From assembly GCF_040833985.1 (NCBI RefSeq), contig NZ_CP162139.1, positions 496,001-560,000 of the forward strand: a stretch of 64,000 nucleotides of DNA, in the 5' to 3' direction. How positions within the stretch are numbered: the first letter of the stretch is position 1; every line of letters begins with the position of its first letter. The position numbers and the translations under genes were made by a program. Positions 46,659 to 57,703 of this stretch are shown here, piece after piece. The stretch comes from Leptospira sp. WS4.C2. GTDB lineage: Bacteria; Spirochaetota; Leptospiria; Leptospirales; Leptospiraceae. The notes below the pieces were generated by a model, which saw only the letters and a program-made list of their open reading frames with translations, was not told the origin of the DNA and ran no database searches.

Positions 46659-48776
46659 ATGAGCGTGAAAAAATTTAATCCCATCCAATCCATCCATGAA
46701 GTAGCAACTGCTATGAATTCCACTCAAGACCCGGACGGGCTATTAGAACTCATTTTGGACCGATGCATACAAATCTGCGGGGTGGAATCGGGATCGCTGA
46801 TGCTCATCGATGAAAAACTGGGTGTTTTGGATGCAGTCACCTCTCGGGGGATGAACCAACAACTACTCAGGGAGACCAAGTTAAAAATTGGGCAAGGGAT
46901 CACTGGGATGGCTGCCTCTACTGGGAAAGCAAAACTGGTGAATGATGTTTCAAAAGATCCAGACTACATTCAGGTAAAAGAAGAGATTAAATCTGAGTTA
47001 GTTGCTCCAATGATTATGGAGGATGATATCATAGGAGTTATCTCACTTGATTCAAATCGTTTGAATGCATTTACCGCAGAGATGTTAGAAATAGTCAGCG
47101 TACTGGCAAACCAAGCAGGGCAAATTTTTAAAAATCTACAAACCATTCGTAGTTTGGAACAAAGAACAAAAATTCAAGCAACACTCATTGAGATTTCAAA
47201 AGTGGTCAGTTCCACATTGGATCAGAATGAAGTTTTTGATTCGATTATGGTCACTATGGAAAAATCGCTTCGATTGGAAAAAGGAAGCATTGTTTTATTT
47301 AATAAAGAAGAAGGTTTACTTCGCATTGTTGCGGCATCGGGTCTTTCGCCAGAAGAAATTGACAAAGGAAGTTACCAACCAGGTGAAGGTATCACTGGAA
47401 AAGTATATGAATCTGGGGAGCCAATTATCATCGAATCAGTCGCAAGTCATCCCGACTTTCTGAATCGTGTTGGTTATTTATCACATTTTAAACATGATCC
47501 ACATAATGTGAGTTTGTTATGTGCGCCGATATTAAGTGAACAAACTATGTTAGGTGTTGTGAATGCATTTATAGTTCAAAACAAACATACAGATTTAAAA
47601 TCTTATTTAGACTTTTTGCAAGTGGTCGCATCCATTATCTCTCAATCGATCAAAATCCAAAATTTGGTAGAAGAAGCCAAAAAAGAGATTTCTCGTGAAA
47701 ATATCCAACTCAAAAGAGAACTAAAGAATAAATATAAGTTTGGATCTCTGATTGGAAAAGCAGCGAGTATGGAGAAGATGTTTGAAAAAATCCAACTGGT
47801 TGCCGATTCAAGAGCTTCGGTTTTAATCACAGGAGAATCAGGAACAGGAAAAGAGATGATTGCCAATGCAATTCACTATAATAGTTCTCGTTCCGAAAAT
47901 CCATTTATCAAAATCAACTGTGCAGCCATTCCTGAAAACTTACTGGAAAGCGAACTTTTTGGTCATAAAAAAGGATCCTTTACCGGTGCGGTTACTGATA
48001 AAAAAGGAAAGTTTGAATTGGCGGATACGGGAACTATTTTTCTAGATGAAATCGGTGAAATGGATTTAAACCTACAATCTAAATTACTTCGTGTTTTGCA
48101 AGAGAGAGAGATCGAAGCGATTGGTTCTGTAAAGGCTAAAAAAGTTGATGTAAGAATCATTGCAGCAACCAATGCAGAATTGGAACAACTGGTCTCTGAG
48201 AAAAAATTCAGGGCCGACCTCTTTTATCGATTGAATGTTGTGAAAATCAATACACCTCCGTTACGTGATCGAGTAGAAGACATTCCACTCCTAATGAATC
48301 ACTTTTTGGAAAAATACACGAAAGATAATAATAAAGTAATTAAAGGGATCTCAAGAGAAGCATCCAAACTCTTATTAAAATACCGCTGGCCAGGTAACGT
48401 TCGTGAGTTGGAAAATGTGATCGAAAGAGCTGTAGTCCTTGCTCAAGAAGAAATACTTACTGAAGAAGATTTCTCCGACATCCTCGCTAGTTTAGAGGAT
48501 TTGCCGGAACATACTACCGAAGTCACTCAATCGAATCATGTGGAACCTATATCTGGTGCTGAACCTTTGGATTTAGGATCTGGAAGGTTGACACCGGGGC
48601 AATTGGATGGCCTTGATGGTCGAGCTATGGAAATTGTTGTGAGCGAAGTAGAATCAAGGCTGATTCAATACGCAATGAAAAAGTTTCGTTACACCAAAAC
48701 CAGGGTGGCAAAGTTTTTGGGAATCAACCGAAATACTTTGGATAAAAAAATCAAAGAACTCAATATCGAATATTAA
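46659..48776 (+). CDS. GAF-domain sigma54-dependent transcriptional activator
   Basis: 705 residues. Two GAF domains occupy about 15-165 and 185-340. The AAA+ domain runs from about 360 to 590: Walker A GESGTGKE, the sigma54-contacting loop GSFTGA (GSFTGA in place of GAFTGA, a known variant) and Walker B FLDEIGEM. The C-terminal Fis-type helix-turn-helix is [21 protein letters not shown]. It resembles NifA and other enhancer-binding proteins with N-terminal GAF sensors. A sigma54-like promoter lies upstream of its own gene, which suggests autoregulation or a cascade. Confidence 0.93.
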   Translation: MSVKKFNPIQSIHEVATAMNSTQDPDGLLELILDRCIQICGVESGSLMLIDEKLGVLDAVTSRGMNQQLLRETKLKIGQGITGMAASTGKAKLVNDVSKDPDYIQVKEEIKSELVAPMIMEDDIIGVISLDSNRLNAFTAEMLEIVSVLANQAGQIFKNLQTIRSLEQRTKIQATLIEISKVVSSTLDQNEVFDSIMVTMEKSLRLEKGSIVLFNKEEGLLRIVAASGLSPEEIDKGSYQPGEGITGKVYESGEPIIIESVASHPDFLNRVGYLSHFKHDPHNVSLLCAPILSEQTMLGVVNAFIVQNKHTDLKSYLDFLQVVASIISQSIKIQNLVEEAKKEISRENIQLKRELKNKYKFGSLIGKAASMEKMFEKIQLVADSRASVLITGESGTGKEMIANAIHYNSSRSENPFIKINCAAIPENLLESELFGHKKGSFTGAVTDKKGKFELADTGTIFLDEIGEMDLNLQSKLLRVLQEREIEAIGSVKAKKVDVRIIAATNAELEQLVSEKKFRADLFYRLNVVKINTPPLRDRVEDIPLLMNHFLEKYTKDNNKVIKGISREASKLLLKYRWPGNVRELENVIERAVVLAQEEILTEEDFSDILASLEDLPEHTTEVTQSNHVEPISGAEPLDLGSGRLTPGQLDGLDGRAMEIVVSEVESRLIQYAMKKFRYTKTRVAKFLGINRNTLDKKIKELNIEY

Positions 48777-48784
48777 ATTTAAGT

Positions 48785-49585
48785 TCAGTTGATTGGTTCT
48801 GGGAAATGATTCAAATGGTGGATGGGACCGGTTTTGATCTCATCTTCTAGCGTTAGGTGAAGATACTCTTTTGCTGAACCGATTGCTTCGGGTAAGTTTT
48901 TTCCATGGGCGAGAAAACTTGTAATTGCGGCGGAATAGGTACAGCCAGTTCCGTGGGTATTTTTTCCTTTTAAGAAAGGTTTAGAGAAAATATAAGATGA
49001 TTTGCCATCGAACAAAACATCAGTTGCTTCCGTTGCGTTTTGTAAATGCCCTCCCTTCAAAAGTACAGGAACTTTATATTTTTGGAATAACTTTTCTGCC
49101 ATAGGAACCAATTGGTCGTAAAGGTGAATTTTTTCACCTAAAAGTAGTGACGCCTCATCCAGATTAGGTGTAATTAGCTTTGCAAGTGGTAGTAGATCTT
49201 TGTTTAAAGATTGGATGGCATCGTCTTTTAAAAGTTTGGCGCCACTTGTTGCTACCATCACTGGGTCAACAACTAGCTTTATCTCAGGGTTTTCGTAAAA
49301 AAATTCAGCAACAGTTTGGATGATATTTGCAGAATATAACATTCCTGTTTTTGCTGCTTTGATAGGAAAGTATCCTGCGACTGCTTTCAGTTGTGCTGAG
49401 ACGAAGTCTGGTGAAATTTCAAAAATATCACTCACTCCATCGGGATTTTGAGCAGTTAAACAAGTAAAGACTGTGGTTCCAAAGGATGCGAGGGATGAAA
49501 ATGTTTTTAGATCCGCTTGGACGCCAGCACCACCACCTGAATCGGAACCGGCAATTGTTAAGGTAATGGGGAAATCTTTTTTCAT
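48785..49585 (-). CDS. thiD: Hydroxymethylpyrimidine/phosphomethylpyrimidine kinase ThiD
   Basis: 266 residues from the ATG at 49585, one base after the upstream stop. The ribokinase-fold signatures fit Thi[21 protein letters not shown] at the start and [14 protein letters not shown], with the anion hole and catalytic Cys/Asp region, near the end. It phosphorylates HMP and HMP-P in thiamine synthesis. No TPP riboswitch precedes the unit, and no other thi genes are near. Confidence 0.95.
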   Translation of the reverse strand: MKKDFPITLTIAGSDSGGGAGVQADLKTFSSLASFGTTVFTCLTAQNPDGVSDIFEISPDFVSAQLKAVAGYFPIKAAKTGMLYSANIIQTVAEFFYENPEIKLVVDPVMVATSGAKLLKDDAIQSLNKDLLPLAKLITPNLDEASLLLGEKIHLYDQLVPMAEKLFQKYKVPVLLKGGHLQNATEATDVLFDGKSSYIFSKPFLKGKNTHGTGCTYSAAITSFLAHGKNLPEAIGSAKEYLHLTLEDEIKTGPIHHLNHFPEPIN

Positions 49586-49586
49586 A

Positions 49587-49925
49587 TTATGGAAACCATC
49601 CGTACTTGTCAAAATTCAATGTATCATCGTTTAAATCAAAGATAACACCTTCCGATTGTAGGATTTTTTTCTGCAAGGAGGCACGGAAACCATCACCTCG
49701 AAATGAAATTCTACCTTGGGCATTGATCACTCGTTGCCAGGGGATTTTTTGTTCCATATCTTTTTTGAGTGCGTTTAAAGCATATCCGACAGCCCTTGCG
49801 GCTCTAGGACTTCCCAGTAGTAATGCGATATGACCATAGGTGGTTACCTTTCCCTTGGGAATCTTTTTTACGACCGCATAGACGGAATCATAAAAATTCG
49901 TACTTTTAGTTTTAAGTGCACTCAT
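49587..49925 (-). CDS. Alkyltransferase-like protein (ATL)
   Basis: 112 residues, the C-terminal fold of O6-methylguanine-DNA methyltransferase. The reactive cysteine motif PCHRV is replaced by IPWQRV, so Trp sits at the cysteine site, as in ATL proteins (YbaZ, Atl1). The helix-turn-helix and arginine finger are retained ([13 protein letters not shown]). Such proteins bind O6-alkylguanine and hand the lesion to nucleotide excision repair without removing the alkyl group. Short linkage to thiD seems incidental. Confidence 0.9.
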   Translation of the reverse strand: MSALKTKSTNFYDSVYAVVKKIPKGKVTTYGHIALLLGSPRAARAVGYALNALKKDMEQKIPWQRVINAQGRISFRGDGFRASLQKKILQSEGVIFDLNDDTLNFDKYGWFP

Positions 49926-49992
49926 TGAATTTGGATTTATATCCTAATTGATTTGTCCTTTTGTAAATTCCTTTTTAGAAGTCATCATTGAA

Positions 49993-50871
49993 ATGAAAGT
50001 CTCCGAATACGCAAAACATTTGTTACTTGCTCCAAACTTAGAGGATAAACTTTTGCCTCCGAGCCGCCATTGGGAGGAGGAAACGGATTTGACTACTTTG
50101 CGGATCGAAACACCGGGGCGTTCGCTTAAACTCCAATTCTCCGATAAAAAAGTTAAAATCCCTCGTTTGGAACATCTCAATTTAGAATCCAACCGGGGTC
50201 TAAGCCTCCATCATTTTGCCAATCATGAACTTATGGCAATTGAGTTATTTGCTTGGGCTTTACTTGCTTTTCCTTCGGCACCTAAATTCATCCGCAATGG
50301 ATTCTTAAAAACAATCGAAGAGGAACAAACTCATTTAAAATTGTATTTGCAACGTATGAGAGAGTTTGGAGTCGATTTTGGTGACATCCCTCTAAATTAT
50401 ATATTCTGGAAACAGTTAGGACAATTTGGTAGTTTAGAATCCTTTTCTGCAGTGATGTCTATTTCTTTTGAAGGTGCAAACTTAGATTATGCACAAGTAT
50501 ATGCACAAGTTTTTTCTTATTTTGGAGATCAGCTAACATCTGATATCATGCTTACGATATTTGAAGACGAAGTGAAACATGTAAAAAGAGGACTTCGTGC
50601 TTTTGAACGTTCACTTCCCGAAAATAAGAACCATTGGGATCATTATAGGTCATTGATCCAATTTCCTTTTACACCTAGACGTGCCAAAGGATATCTTTAC
50701 CTTCCAGAAACAAGATCACTTGCCGGCATGGATTCAGAGTTTATCCAATCTCTTGGAAGTTACGAAGATGAATATACTGGGCGAGTGAATTTGGAATCGG
50801 TAAAAAAATTCGGACTTGGAGAGACGATACTTCGAAAAAACAGACTTGATTCTCATCTCTCAGGTCTTTAA
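49993..50871 (+). CDS. DUF455 family ferritin-like protein
   Basis: 292 residues from the ATG at 49993. Di-iron ligands of the ferritin-like fold are visible: NHELMAIELFAWALL, then EEEQTHLKLYL, then a third helix with SFEGANLDYA and EDEVKHV. Members of DUF455 are found widely in bacteria without a fixed function; links to rubrerythrin-like oxygen handling and lipid or tRNA modification have been suggested. Followed in the same direction by a cytochrome gene. Confidence 0.8.
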   Translation: MKVSEYAKHLLLAPNLEDKLLPPSRHWEEETDLTTLRIETPGRSLKLQFSDKKVKIPRLEHLNLESNRGLSLHHFANHELMAIELFAWALLAFPSAPKFIRNGFLKTIEEEQTHLKLYLQRMREFGVDFGDIPLNYIFWKQLGQFGSLESFSAVMSISFEGANLDYAQVYAQVFSYFGDQLTSDIMLTIFEDEVKHVKRGLRAFERSLPENKNHWDHYRSLIQFPFTPRRAKGYLYLPETRSLAGMDSEFIQSLGSYEDEYTGRVNLESVKKFGLGETILRKNRLDSHLSGL

Positions 50872-50892
50872 GATTTATAAGGGAAGGTAATT

Positions 50893-51294
50893 ATGAAATT
50901 GAGAATGATCTTGAGTTTACTATTGTTTCTGTCGGCACTCGGATTTGTACTGAATGCGGAAAAAAAAGCCAATGCTTCTGTCGAAATGAATCTTCATGAT
51001 TTTATGGAAGACTATACAAAACCGGCGACGAAATTGTATGACAAAAAAGATAATGCAGACTATCTCAACAAAATATTAGAAAAGGTTCCAGATATGGCAC
51101 CTGAAGACCAAAAGTCAGAATGGAAAGAAATCATTGATGCTAAATTGGCAGTGGGAAAACCAGATGAAACTTGTAAGTCCTGCCACACAAAATTTAAAAA
51201 AGAATACAAAGCTAAATATAGAAAAAAACTCATCCCTATTCCAGAAGACCTGCTCGGTTTTCCTAAAGAAATCAAAGCGTTATTAAAAAAGTAA
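50893..51294 (+). CDS. Exported class II (c'-like) monoheme cytochrome
   Basis: 133 residues. Signal peptide of about 22 residues, then a helical domain with a single CKSCH heme site close to the C-terminus (residues ~95-99). Late placement of CxxCH in a helical protein is the mark of cytochrome c' and cytochrome c556. Periplasmic electron carrier or gas/peroxide sensor are both possible. It ends 7 bases before a hairpin that precedes the porin gene. Confidence 0.78.
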   Translation: MKLRMILSLLLFLSALGFVLNAEKKANASVEMNLHDFMEDYTKPATKLYDKKDNADYLNKILEKVPDMAPEDQKSEWKEIIDAKLAVGKPDETCKSCHTKFKKEYKAKYRKKLIPIPEDLLGFPKEIKALLKK

Positions 51295-51301
51295 AATGAT
51301 C

Positions 51302-51327
51302 ATTTGCTCCGGTTTTGCGGAGCAAAT
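51302..51327 (+). promoter_or_regulatory. RBS-sequestering hairpin before the porin gene
   Basis: ATTTGCTCCG and CGGAGCAAAT form a perfect 10-bp stem around GTTTTG. The right arm holds the GGAG Shine-Dalgarno (51319-51322), eight bases before the ATG at 51331, so the ribosome site is fully paired when the hairpin is closed. No T-run follows, which argues against a terminator. Confidence 0.75.
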
Positions 51328-51330
51328 CGT

Positions 51331-52548
51331 ATGACAAAATTAGGATTTTTTAAATCTTCAATCCTTCTATGTAGTTTGTCTCTTTGTTTTTCCGCATTAA
51401 ATGCCGAGGACCTGAGCCAACAGAAGAAAGAGGAAACTGTAACTTCACCACCGGCCAATCCGCTTCCCGCTAGTTTGAAGTTTGGTGCCTTTGTAGATAC
51501 TTATTATTCGCATAATGCAAATCACCCTCTATCAAAAGAACGTCAATACACAACGCAAGCAGTGCGTAATGATGAGTTTAATATCAACTTAGGATTTGTT
51601 GATGCAAAATGGCAGGAAGAGAAAATTAGAGGACGGTTGGCTTTTCAGTTTGGAACATCGGTAAATACAAATTATGCATCTGAAGCGAGTAGGGATGTCA
51701 GTTCCAATCAAAATTCGGTAAAACACATTCAAGAGGCCTATGTTGGTTTTAAATTGGCAAAAGACACTTGGGTAGATGCGGGAATCTATTTTGGACATAT
51801 TGGGCATGAATCATGGATTTCTTCAGATAACTGGAATTATACTCGGGCCTTGGCTCTAGATTACGTTCCCTATTATTCTTCGGGTGTTCGCCTCACAACT
51901 AAGTTCACAGACAAATTTCAGTTTCAATTCCATGTGATGAATGGTTGGCAAAACATTACAGATCAAAACAAAGATAAATCTCTCGGAACTCAGTTTAAGT
52001 TTTTTTTGGCACCTAATTTTACAATTACAGCAAATCAATTTGTTGGGAATGAAGCTCCTGATTATGAACGAAAACAAACAAGACTTTATAATAATACAAT
52101 TTTAGAATGGAAGGCCTTGGATTGGTTGTCCTTTGCTTTGTCTAGTGATGTTGGGGCACAAAGAGCCAAAGAATCATTTCAATATGAACCTTGGTGGAAA
52201 GAAATCAATCCCACTCTTGGAATTTATACCAATCGGGAGTCGAGAGTATACAACCAATGGTATCATGGAACTTTTTGGGTAAGTTTTAGATATGATGATC
52301 TTTATAGGTTGAGCTTTCGTGTAGAAAGATTTTATGATCCAAAACAAGTAATGGCTACAACCTATACAAGAAATGGATTTATGACCAATGGTTACACAGT
52401 CACGTTTGATTTATTACATTGGAACCCTGGTATGATTCGTTTCGAAATGATCCAAAGAGAATCTATGGATCCTGTTTTTGAAACAGATAAAAATAAACAC
52501 ACTCGCATAGAACGTTTGTTCGTTGTGGCAGCTTCCGTTCGTTATTAA
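51331..52548 (+). CDS. Outer-membrane porin-like beta-barrel protein
   Basis: 405 residues from the ATG at 51331. Signal peptide ends FSALNAE, followed by a short linker and a long run of alternating strands (LKFGAFVDTYYSHNA, WVDAGIYFGHIGHESW, FWVSFRYDDLYRLSFRVERFYD) ending in VVAASVRY, the terminal aromatic of barrels. This resembles the BBP2-type putative beta-barrel porins found in spirochaetes and Bacteroidetes. Substrate unknown. Its ribosome site is inside a hairpin (51302-51327). Confidence 0.82.
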   Translation: MTKLGFFKSSILLCSLSLCFSALNAEDLSQQKKEETVTSPPANPLPASLKFGAFVDTYYSHNANHPLSKERQYTTQAVRNDEFNINLGFVDAKWQEEKIRGRLAFQFGTSVNTNYASEASRDVSSNQNSVKHIQEAYVGFKLAKDTWVDAGIYFGHIGHESWISSDNWNYTRALALDYVPYYSSGVRLTTKFTDKFQFQFHVMNGWQNITDQNKDKSLGTQFKFFLAPNFTITANQFVGNEAPDYERKQTRLYNNTILEWKALDWLSFALSSDVGAQRAKESFQYEPWWKEINPTLGIYTNRESRVYNQWYHGTFWVSFRYDDLYRLSFRVERFYDPKQVMATTYTRNGFMTNGYTVTFDLLHWNPGMIRFEMIQRESMDPVFETDKNKHTRIERLFVVAASVRY

Positions 52549-52558
52549 CAGTTTTAAG

Positions 52559-52592
52559 AAAAAACTCCAAACCACTATACTGGTTTGGAGTT
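52559..52592 (-). terminator. Terminator for the metal-efflux operon
   Basis: A perfect 12-bp stem (AACTCCAAACCA and TGGTTTGGAGTT) with a 6-base loop. Read on the minus strand it is followed by TTTTC, so it fits the end of the minus-strand efflux operon about 50 bases after the last stop. It can also stop the facing porin transcript weakly. Confidence 0.8.
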
Positions 52593-52642
52593 CAAGGTAG
52601 GAGAATTGGGAAACATTAAGTTTCTTTATTGATTAAAAGGCT

Positions 52643-55600
52643 TTAGGTTTTCTTTTTTTTCTTTGCCGGTTTTTTCTTTTTCCTAGGGGCTTCATCCTCG
52701 TCATCATCTTCTTCCAAAGGTTCTTCACTAAGTTCAGTGACAAAGTCAAGGAAAGGGATGTGTTTTTTATGGCTCATCTCTTCCAGTTCCTTTGCATTTG
52801 GTTTTCTTTCGCCCACAACTACTAAGTAGAGAGAAGGGAGGATGGTGAGTACTAGACACATTGCAGAGAACAATCCACCTACGATTACGGTAGCAAGTGG
52901 TCTTTGAACGTCCGATCCCACTCCCGTTCCCAAAGTCGCTGGGATTAGACCAAGTAACGCAAGTAACATGGTCATAAGCATGGGACGTAACTGGATTACA
53001 GCAGCTTTTTTCACAGCGGCCTTTGTGGTAATGTCCGGCTCTTCGATTAATAAGTGGTTGGTTCTGGAAACAAACAATACTCCGGCCATTGTTGCAATTC
53101 CAAAAAGCGAGATAAAACCCACACCACCGGATACGTTGAAATAGTAACCTCTCATTAGAAGTGCATAGATTCCTCCAAGGAGTGAGAGTGGTATACAAGC
53201 CAACGCCACGTATACATACTTGAGGTTTCTATACAACATATAGAGGACACCGAAAATGATGAGAATCGTAATTGGTATAACAAGAGCTAACTTTTTACCA
53301 ACGCGTGATAGGTTTTCATATTGTCCCCCAAACCGAATTTCATATCCGTCAGGAAGTTTGATTTTTTTCTTCACTCGTTTTTGGAGTTCAGAAACAAATC
53401 CTCCTTGGTCACGACCACGAATGTTTGTTCGAACAGTGACTACTCGGCGACCCTCTTGTCGAAAAATCATAGTTGGTCCATCAATCACTTCAATATCAGC
53501 CAATTGTGATAAAGGAATCCTTTCTCCTTTCGGTGAAATGATCGGCATGTTTTCGATGGCTTGTTTCGACGCCCGATATTCTTTCGAAAATCGAACAACA
53601 ATCCCAAATCGAGCTGGAGTTTTTGGAGGAATATCAGAAGGGCCTTCGTATAGCGTACTCACTCGTTGCATTCCTATGGCAGCTTCAATCATCTGTTGGA
53701 TGTCAATGACGTTGATTCCAAATCGTGCGGCAGCTTCCCTATTGATACTGATGGTTAGCTGAGGGCTTTCTGCTTCTTGTTCAATACCGAATTCACTTGC
53801 CCCTTTCATTTCCTTGATTTCTTCGAGAACTTCGTTTCCGATCCCTCGCATGATTTTTAAATCGTTACCGGAGACAAAGACAGCTAAATCGGCAATGGTA
53901 CCCATAATGGCTTCCGATAGGTTATCCATAATTGGCTGAGAGAAACTGACTCGGGCACCTGGAAGTGTTGCTTCTAAATCATTTCTCATCCTCATGAGTA
54001 ACTCTTGTTTGGTGATTTTTTCTTTCCATTTACTATAGTCTTTCAAACCAATCAGAACCTCTAATCGGTTTGGTGGAAGTGGATCGGTTCCATCATCGTT
54101 TCGTCCTAACTGAGAAATCACCACACTCACTTGTTCATTTTTATAAACAGTTTGGCGGATTTTTGGCATAAACTTTCTTGCTTCCGGTAAGGAAATACCA
54201 ACGGGAAAGAAGATACGAATGTTAAATCCACCCTCGTCCATCTCCGGAAGGAATTCTGTTCCAAGTGAGAACATACCGATAGCAAGAAAAATGGTCACTA
54301 CACTGAATGTGTATTTTACAGCTTTACGCGATCTATCGACAATGAACTCGATGATTCGTTTGTAACGTACTTCAATCCAATCATAAACCGGGTTATGCCA
54401 TTCAATAGGTCCCGGATTTTTTGATTCAAAATAAGTTTTGTAGATGATGGACATGAGTACAGGAATCACTGCCATCGCAAAAATTAACGCACCTAAGATC
54501 GCAAAGGAGATGGTAAAGGCCATCGGTTTGAACAAACGACCTTCGATCCTTTCAAAAGAGAAAATAGGCAGATAGGCTAAAATAATGATTAAAATCGAAA
54601 ATAGGATTTCTGTTCCTACTTCCGATGCTGCGTCCCGTGTAAATGCTAGGATACCATGTGATTTTTCTTCGGGAGTTGCATCCCGGTATCTTCTCATGAT
54701 ATTTTCCACCATGATGACGGCCCCATCCACAATGATACCAAAGTCGATGGCGCCTAACGAAAGTAAACTTGCCGGAATCCCCGTCATATTCATTAACAAG
54801 AACGCAAACAACATCGCAAATGGAATGGTTGCTACTACGACAAGGGAGGCACGTACACTTCCAATAAAGAAAATCAATACCAAACTAACGACAACGACAC
54901 CTTCCACTAATGTTTTACCAATCGTGCGAAGAGTATAGTTTACTAAGTCGGTTCTATCATAAGTATTTCGAAGTTGTACACCTTTGGGAAGATAGTTTTC
55001 GTTGATTTCTTTTACCTTCTCACGAATCCTTTCTCCCATTTCGTTCGGGTCTCCCCAACGACGCATGGCCACCAAACCTTGAACAGACGAATCTACATCA
55101 ATCAGACCTTCCTCATCATTTTGTATGGTATAACCTAAAACCCCACTGGGGATGGGATGAGAAATTTCAACAGAACCTAAGTCTCGAATAAAAACCGGAA
55201 CCCCATTTACCGTTTTGACTACAATGTTTTCAATGTGTTTCGGATCTCTGATGGCACCGAGAGAACGAATTGGAAAACCTTGTTCTCCTTGGAGAAGTAA
55301 GTTTCCTCCAGTGTTTAAGTTGTTCTCTTGAATGGCTTTAATCACATCCCCAATAGTTAATTTGAAACGAATTAACTTATCAGGGGAAGTGACCACATGA
55401 TACTGTTTAGGAAGTCCACCAAATGTCACAACATCGGCTATACCCGGAATTTGTAACATCTTTGGCATTACAATCCAATCTTGGATGGTTCGTAGCTCCA
55501 TGGGTGTATGGTTTTCTGATGATTCCACTACATAACGATAGATCTCACCCACTGGTGAACTCATAGGTCCAAGTGCTGGATGTACATCTTCTGGAATGTC

Positions 55601-55951
55601 TGCATCGGCAACACGTTCCATAAGCCGCATCCGAGCGAAATAATCATCGGTTCCATCTTCAAAAACAAATTGGAATACAACCAAACCATTGATGGTTCTG
55701 GATCTTCTTACTGCTACTTTCGGGATGGCATTTAGCACCCGTTCAATGGGAAGTGTGACTCTTTCTTCAACTTCTACGGCGGCTTTACCTGGAAATTTTG
55801 CAATCAGGCGAACTTGTGTGTCGGCAATATCGGAATAAGCTTCTTTGCGAATGTCAATCCATGCCCAGAGTCCAAAAAGTACGGCAACGGCTGCCGCAAC
55901 GAGTGTGGTGATACGGTTTTTAAGTGCTGTTTCTATAAAATCTTTAATCAT
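52643..55951 (-). CDS. Heavy-metal RND efflux pump, CusA/CzcA type
   Basis: 1102 residues. Twelve membrane segments, two large periplasmic loops and the transmembrane acidic residue of [16 protein letters not shown] identify the inner-membrane proton-driven pump of HME-RND systems. The opening [17 protein letters not shown] and the block [18 protein letters not shown] are those of CzcA/CusA. Odd: the C-terminus carries an acidic stretch ([10 protein letters not shown]) followed by a lysine run ([11 protein letters not shown]). GAGGG precedes the ATG, whose codon overlaps the previous gene by eight bases. Metal (copper/silver, zinc or cobalt) cannot be decided. Confidence 0.92.
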   Translation of the reverse strand: MIKDFIETALKNRITTLVAAAVAVLFGLWAWIDIRKEAYSDIADTQVRLIAKFPGKAAVEVEERVTLPIERVLNAIPKVAVRRSRTINGLVVFQFVFEDGTDDYFARMRLMERVADADIPEDVHPALGPMSSPVGEIYRYVVESSENHTPMELRTIQDWIVMPKMLQIPGIADVVTFGGLPKQYHVVTSPDKLIRFKLTIGDVIKAIQENNLNTGGNLLLQGEQGFPIRSLGAIRDPKHIENIVVKTVNGVPVFIRDLGSVEISHPIPSGVLGYTIQNDEEGLIDVDSSVQGLVAMRRWGDPNEMGERIREKVKEINENYLPKGVQLRNTYDRTDLVNYTLRTIGKTLVEGVVVVSLVLIFFIGSVRASLVVVATIPFAMLFAFLLMNMTGIPASLLSLGAIDFGIIVDGAVIMVENIMRRYRDATPEEKSHGILAFTRDAASEVGTEILFSILIIILAYLPIFSFERIEGRLFKPMAFTISFAILGALIFAMAVIPVLMSIIYKTYFESKNPGPIEWHNPVYDWIEVRYKRIIEFIVDRSRKAVKYTFSVVTIFLAIGMFSLGTEFLPEMDEGGFNIRIFFPVGISLPEARKFMPKIRQTVYKNEQVSVVISQLGRNDDGTDPLPPNRLEVLIGLKDYSKWKEKITKQELLMRMRNDLEATLPGARVSFSQPIMDNLSEAIMGTIADLAVFVSGNDLKIMRGIGNEVLEEIKEMKGASEFGIEQEAESPQLTISINREAAARFGINVIDIQQMIEAAIGMQRVSTLYEGPSDIPPKTPARFGIVVRFSKEYRASKQAIENMPIISPKGERIPLSQLADIEVIDGPTMIFRQEGRRVVTVRTNIRGRDQGGFVSELQKRVKKKIKLPDGYEIRFGGQYENLSRVGKKLALVIPITILIIFGVLYMLYRNLKYVYVALACIPLSLLGGIYALLMRGYYFNVSGGVGFISLFGIATMAGVLFVSRTNHLLIEEPDITTKAAVKKAAVIQLRPMLMTMLLALLGLIPATLGTGVGSDVQRPLATVIVGGLFSAMCLVLTILPSLYLVVVGERKPNAKELEEMSHKKHIPFLDFVTELSEEPLEEDDDEDEAPRKKKKPAKKKKKT

Positions 55952-56693
55952 GATATTCCCTCGTATTGAAGAGGTAACCCATCTGTAGTAATAACTGTGG
56001 GTTTTTGTAGTCACCTTGTCCGACCCCACCACCTACTTGTAAAAAAAAGTTTCCAAGTAAAAAGTCGTAAGTCATACCGATGTATCTCTGTGATAGATGA
56101 ACTCTCTGTCTTTCTCTGCTTTCATATTCTAAATAAGTCCCCACATTACTATCAATGGAGTTTACGTAGGAGCGAATGAGTAGGTCTTCTTGTGAAGGAT
56201 CTCTTCGGTTGTATCCAGGAATATTGAGTCCAGTCGGATAAGAGGATTGTCCCCCACGACCCACTTCCGGTGCAAATGGATTTACTTCAAAATACCCACC
56301 TACAATGGAAATGCTATGGGCAATGACAGGTGTTTTCCAGAATGTATACCCTAAATCTACCTGCCCACCATACCAATGAGGTCCCCAAGCTCCACCTGAT
56401 CCGCGTAATACGACATCTTTGAAGTAATATCCTAAATTGAAGTTCAAACTCGCTGGAGATCCAATCGATGCACCATAAACCCAAAAATTTGTAGATTTTG
56501 GAAGTCGTTTGGCATCCAAACTATCGGCTTTTAATTTTTCATCTTCGCCAAAGGCAGATTGGTCAGACTTAGTTGGTATCCATTCTGGTTTGATTTCATT
56601 TCCTTCTTTATCTTTGGGATAAGGAGAGGTTTGTGCAAACAAAGAAGATCCGAGTAAAAAAACGGTTATGAATAGAAGGATCAGTTTTTTCAT
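55944..56693 (-). CDS. Small outer-membrane barrel protein in the efflux operon
   Basis: 249 residues, signal peptide ending SLFAQ. The mature part has barrel-like strands ([59 protein letters not shown]). It is not a standard component of CusCBA or CzcCBA systems and lies between the adaptor and the pump gene, sharing eight bases with the latter. A metal-related porin or sensor is possible; function unknown. Confidence 0.72.
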   Translation of the reverse strand: MKKLILLFITVFLLGSSLFAQTSPYPKDKEGNEIKPEWIPTKSDQSAFGEDEKLKADSLDAKRLPKSTNFWVYGASIGSPASLNFNLGYYFKDVVLRGSGGAWGPHWYGGQVDLGYTFWKTPVIAHSISIVGGYFEVNPFAPEVGRGGQSSYPTGLNIPGYNRRDPSQEDLLIRSYVNSIDSNVGTYLEYESRERQRVHLSQRYIGMTYDFLLGNFFLQVGGGVGQGDYKNPQLLLQMGYLFNTREYHD

Positions 56694-56694
56694 A

Positions 56695-57702
56695 TTAAAA
56701 ACCAAAACTCAAACCTTTCAAAAGAATGGAACCTTGGATGGCTACCTTCTCACCTGGAGTCAAACCTTCGATAATATTGACCCTTTCTTTTGTAGAGATT
56801 CCCAATACTACCTCTCGCCTTTTGAATGTTAAAGGTTGTTCTTCTACAAAAACATAATTTTTACCTTCAACCGTGACAATCGCTGTATAAGGGAGGACAA
56901 CACTATCACCACCAGTTTGTTCTGGAAATTTCACAACTCCAAACATACCTGGTTTTAATCTGTATTTATCATTTACAACGAGGATCCTCATTTTTGCAGT
57001 TCTTGTAAGAGGATCTACGTTATCTCCAATCGCTTCTGCTGTTCCGATAAATTCCTCATCTGGAAAGGATGCGAATACGACCTTTACTTTTTTACCCTTA
57101 CGTAAGGTGGAGATTTGGGATTCAGGAACGTCGGTGATGATCCATGCTTTTAAACTTCCCGCAGTACTGAGTTCACTTGGATTCAAACCTTGTGCTCTCA
57201 GTTTTCCTTCAAATTCCGCAAGTTCTGCTGCATCGTTTCCAGAATCTGTTTCTGATTCCACTAAGTCTTTTTCTGTAGCAACTCGGTGAACAAACATATC
57301 TTTAATCCGGCTTAGGTTTTTATTTGATCTGTGTAGTTTGTTTTTTGCATGGATATAACCAACATAAAGATCGTTTAACTCTGCTGATTCGAAGAGAATG
57401 ATTCGAGATCCATTACTTACGGAAGGAGAAGTGGATGCAATAAGCCTTGCTGGTGCTTCCAAACTTACAAACTCACCACCACCTCCGATAGCTGTTGATT
57501 TTACAATTTCTAGTCCTGGACTACTTGGTTTAAAAACAATGCGAAGGCCACCGTCAAAAACTTCTGCTTTTTCAGGATGTTTGGGGGCAGGTTTTGCCGG
57601 TTTGGAAAAAATCAAAAATAGGATTGCAATGACTACAACTGCCACTCCTGAAATTAGGAGGATTTTTGCTTTTTGGTTTAGAGATTTTAAGGTGATGAAC
57701 AT
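56695..57702 (-). CDS. Periplasmic adaptor (membrane fusion) protein, CusB/HlyD family
   Basis: 335 residues. N-terminal membrane anchor (residues 14-32), then a barrel-sandwich-like and helical-hairpin region ([27 protein letters not shown] and following) and beta-barrel ([25 protein letters not shown]) and membrane-proximal domains ([13 protein letters not shown]). It links the RND pump to the TolC-type channel. No obvious Met-rich copper site at the N-terminus. One base separates it from the downstream gene. Confidence 0.9.
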   Translation of the reverse strand: MFITLKSLNQKAKILLISGVAVVVIAILFLIFSKPAKPAPKHPEKAEVFDGGLRIVFKPSSPGLEIVKSTAIGGGGEFVSLEAPARLIASTSPSVSNGSRIILFESAELNDLYVGYIHAKNKLHRSNKNLSRIKDMFVHRVATEKDLVESETDSGNDAAELAEFEGKLRAQGLNPSELSTAGSLKAWIITDVPESQISTLRKGKKVKVVFASFPDEEFIGTAEAIGDNVDPLTRTAKMRILVVNDKYRLKPGMFGVVKFPEQTGGDSVVLPYTAIVTVEGKNYVFVEEQPLTFKRREVVLGISTKERVNIIEGLTPGEKVAIQGSILLKGLSFGF

Positions 57703-57703
57703 T

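Noticed and set aside
46443..46727. Minus-strand open frame of 94 codons before the sigma54 activator
   Set aside because: It spans the promoter region and the activator start, has no family resemblance and no ribosome site.
49926..49992. Possible TPP riboswitch for the thiD unit
   Set aside because: The 67-base gap is too short and lacks the conserved CTGAGA element.
51302..51327. Hairpin read as a terminator of the cytochrome gene
   Set aside because: No T-run follows on the plus strand, and the right arm carries the porin Shine-Dalgarno, so a role in translation fits better.
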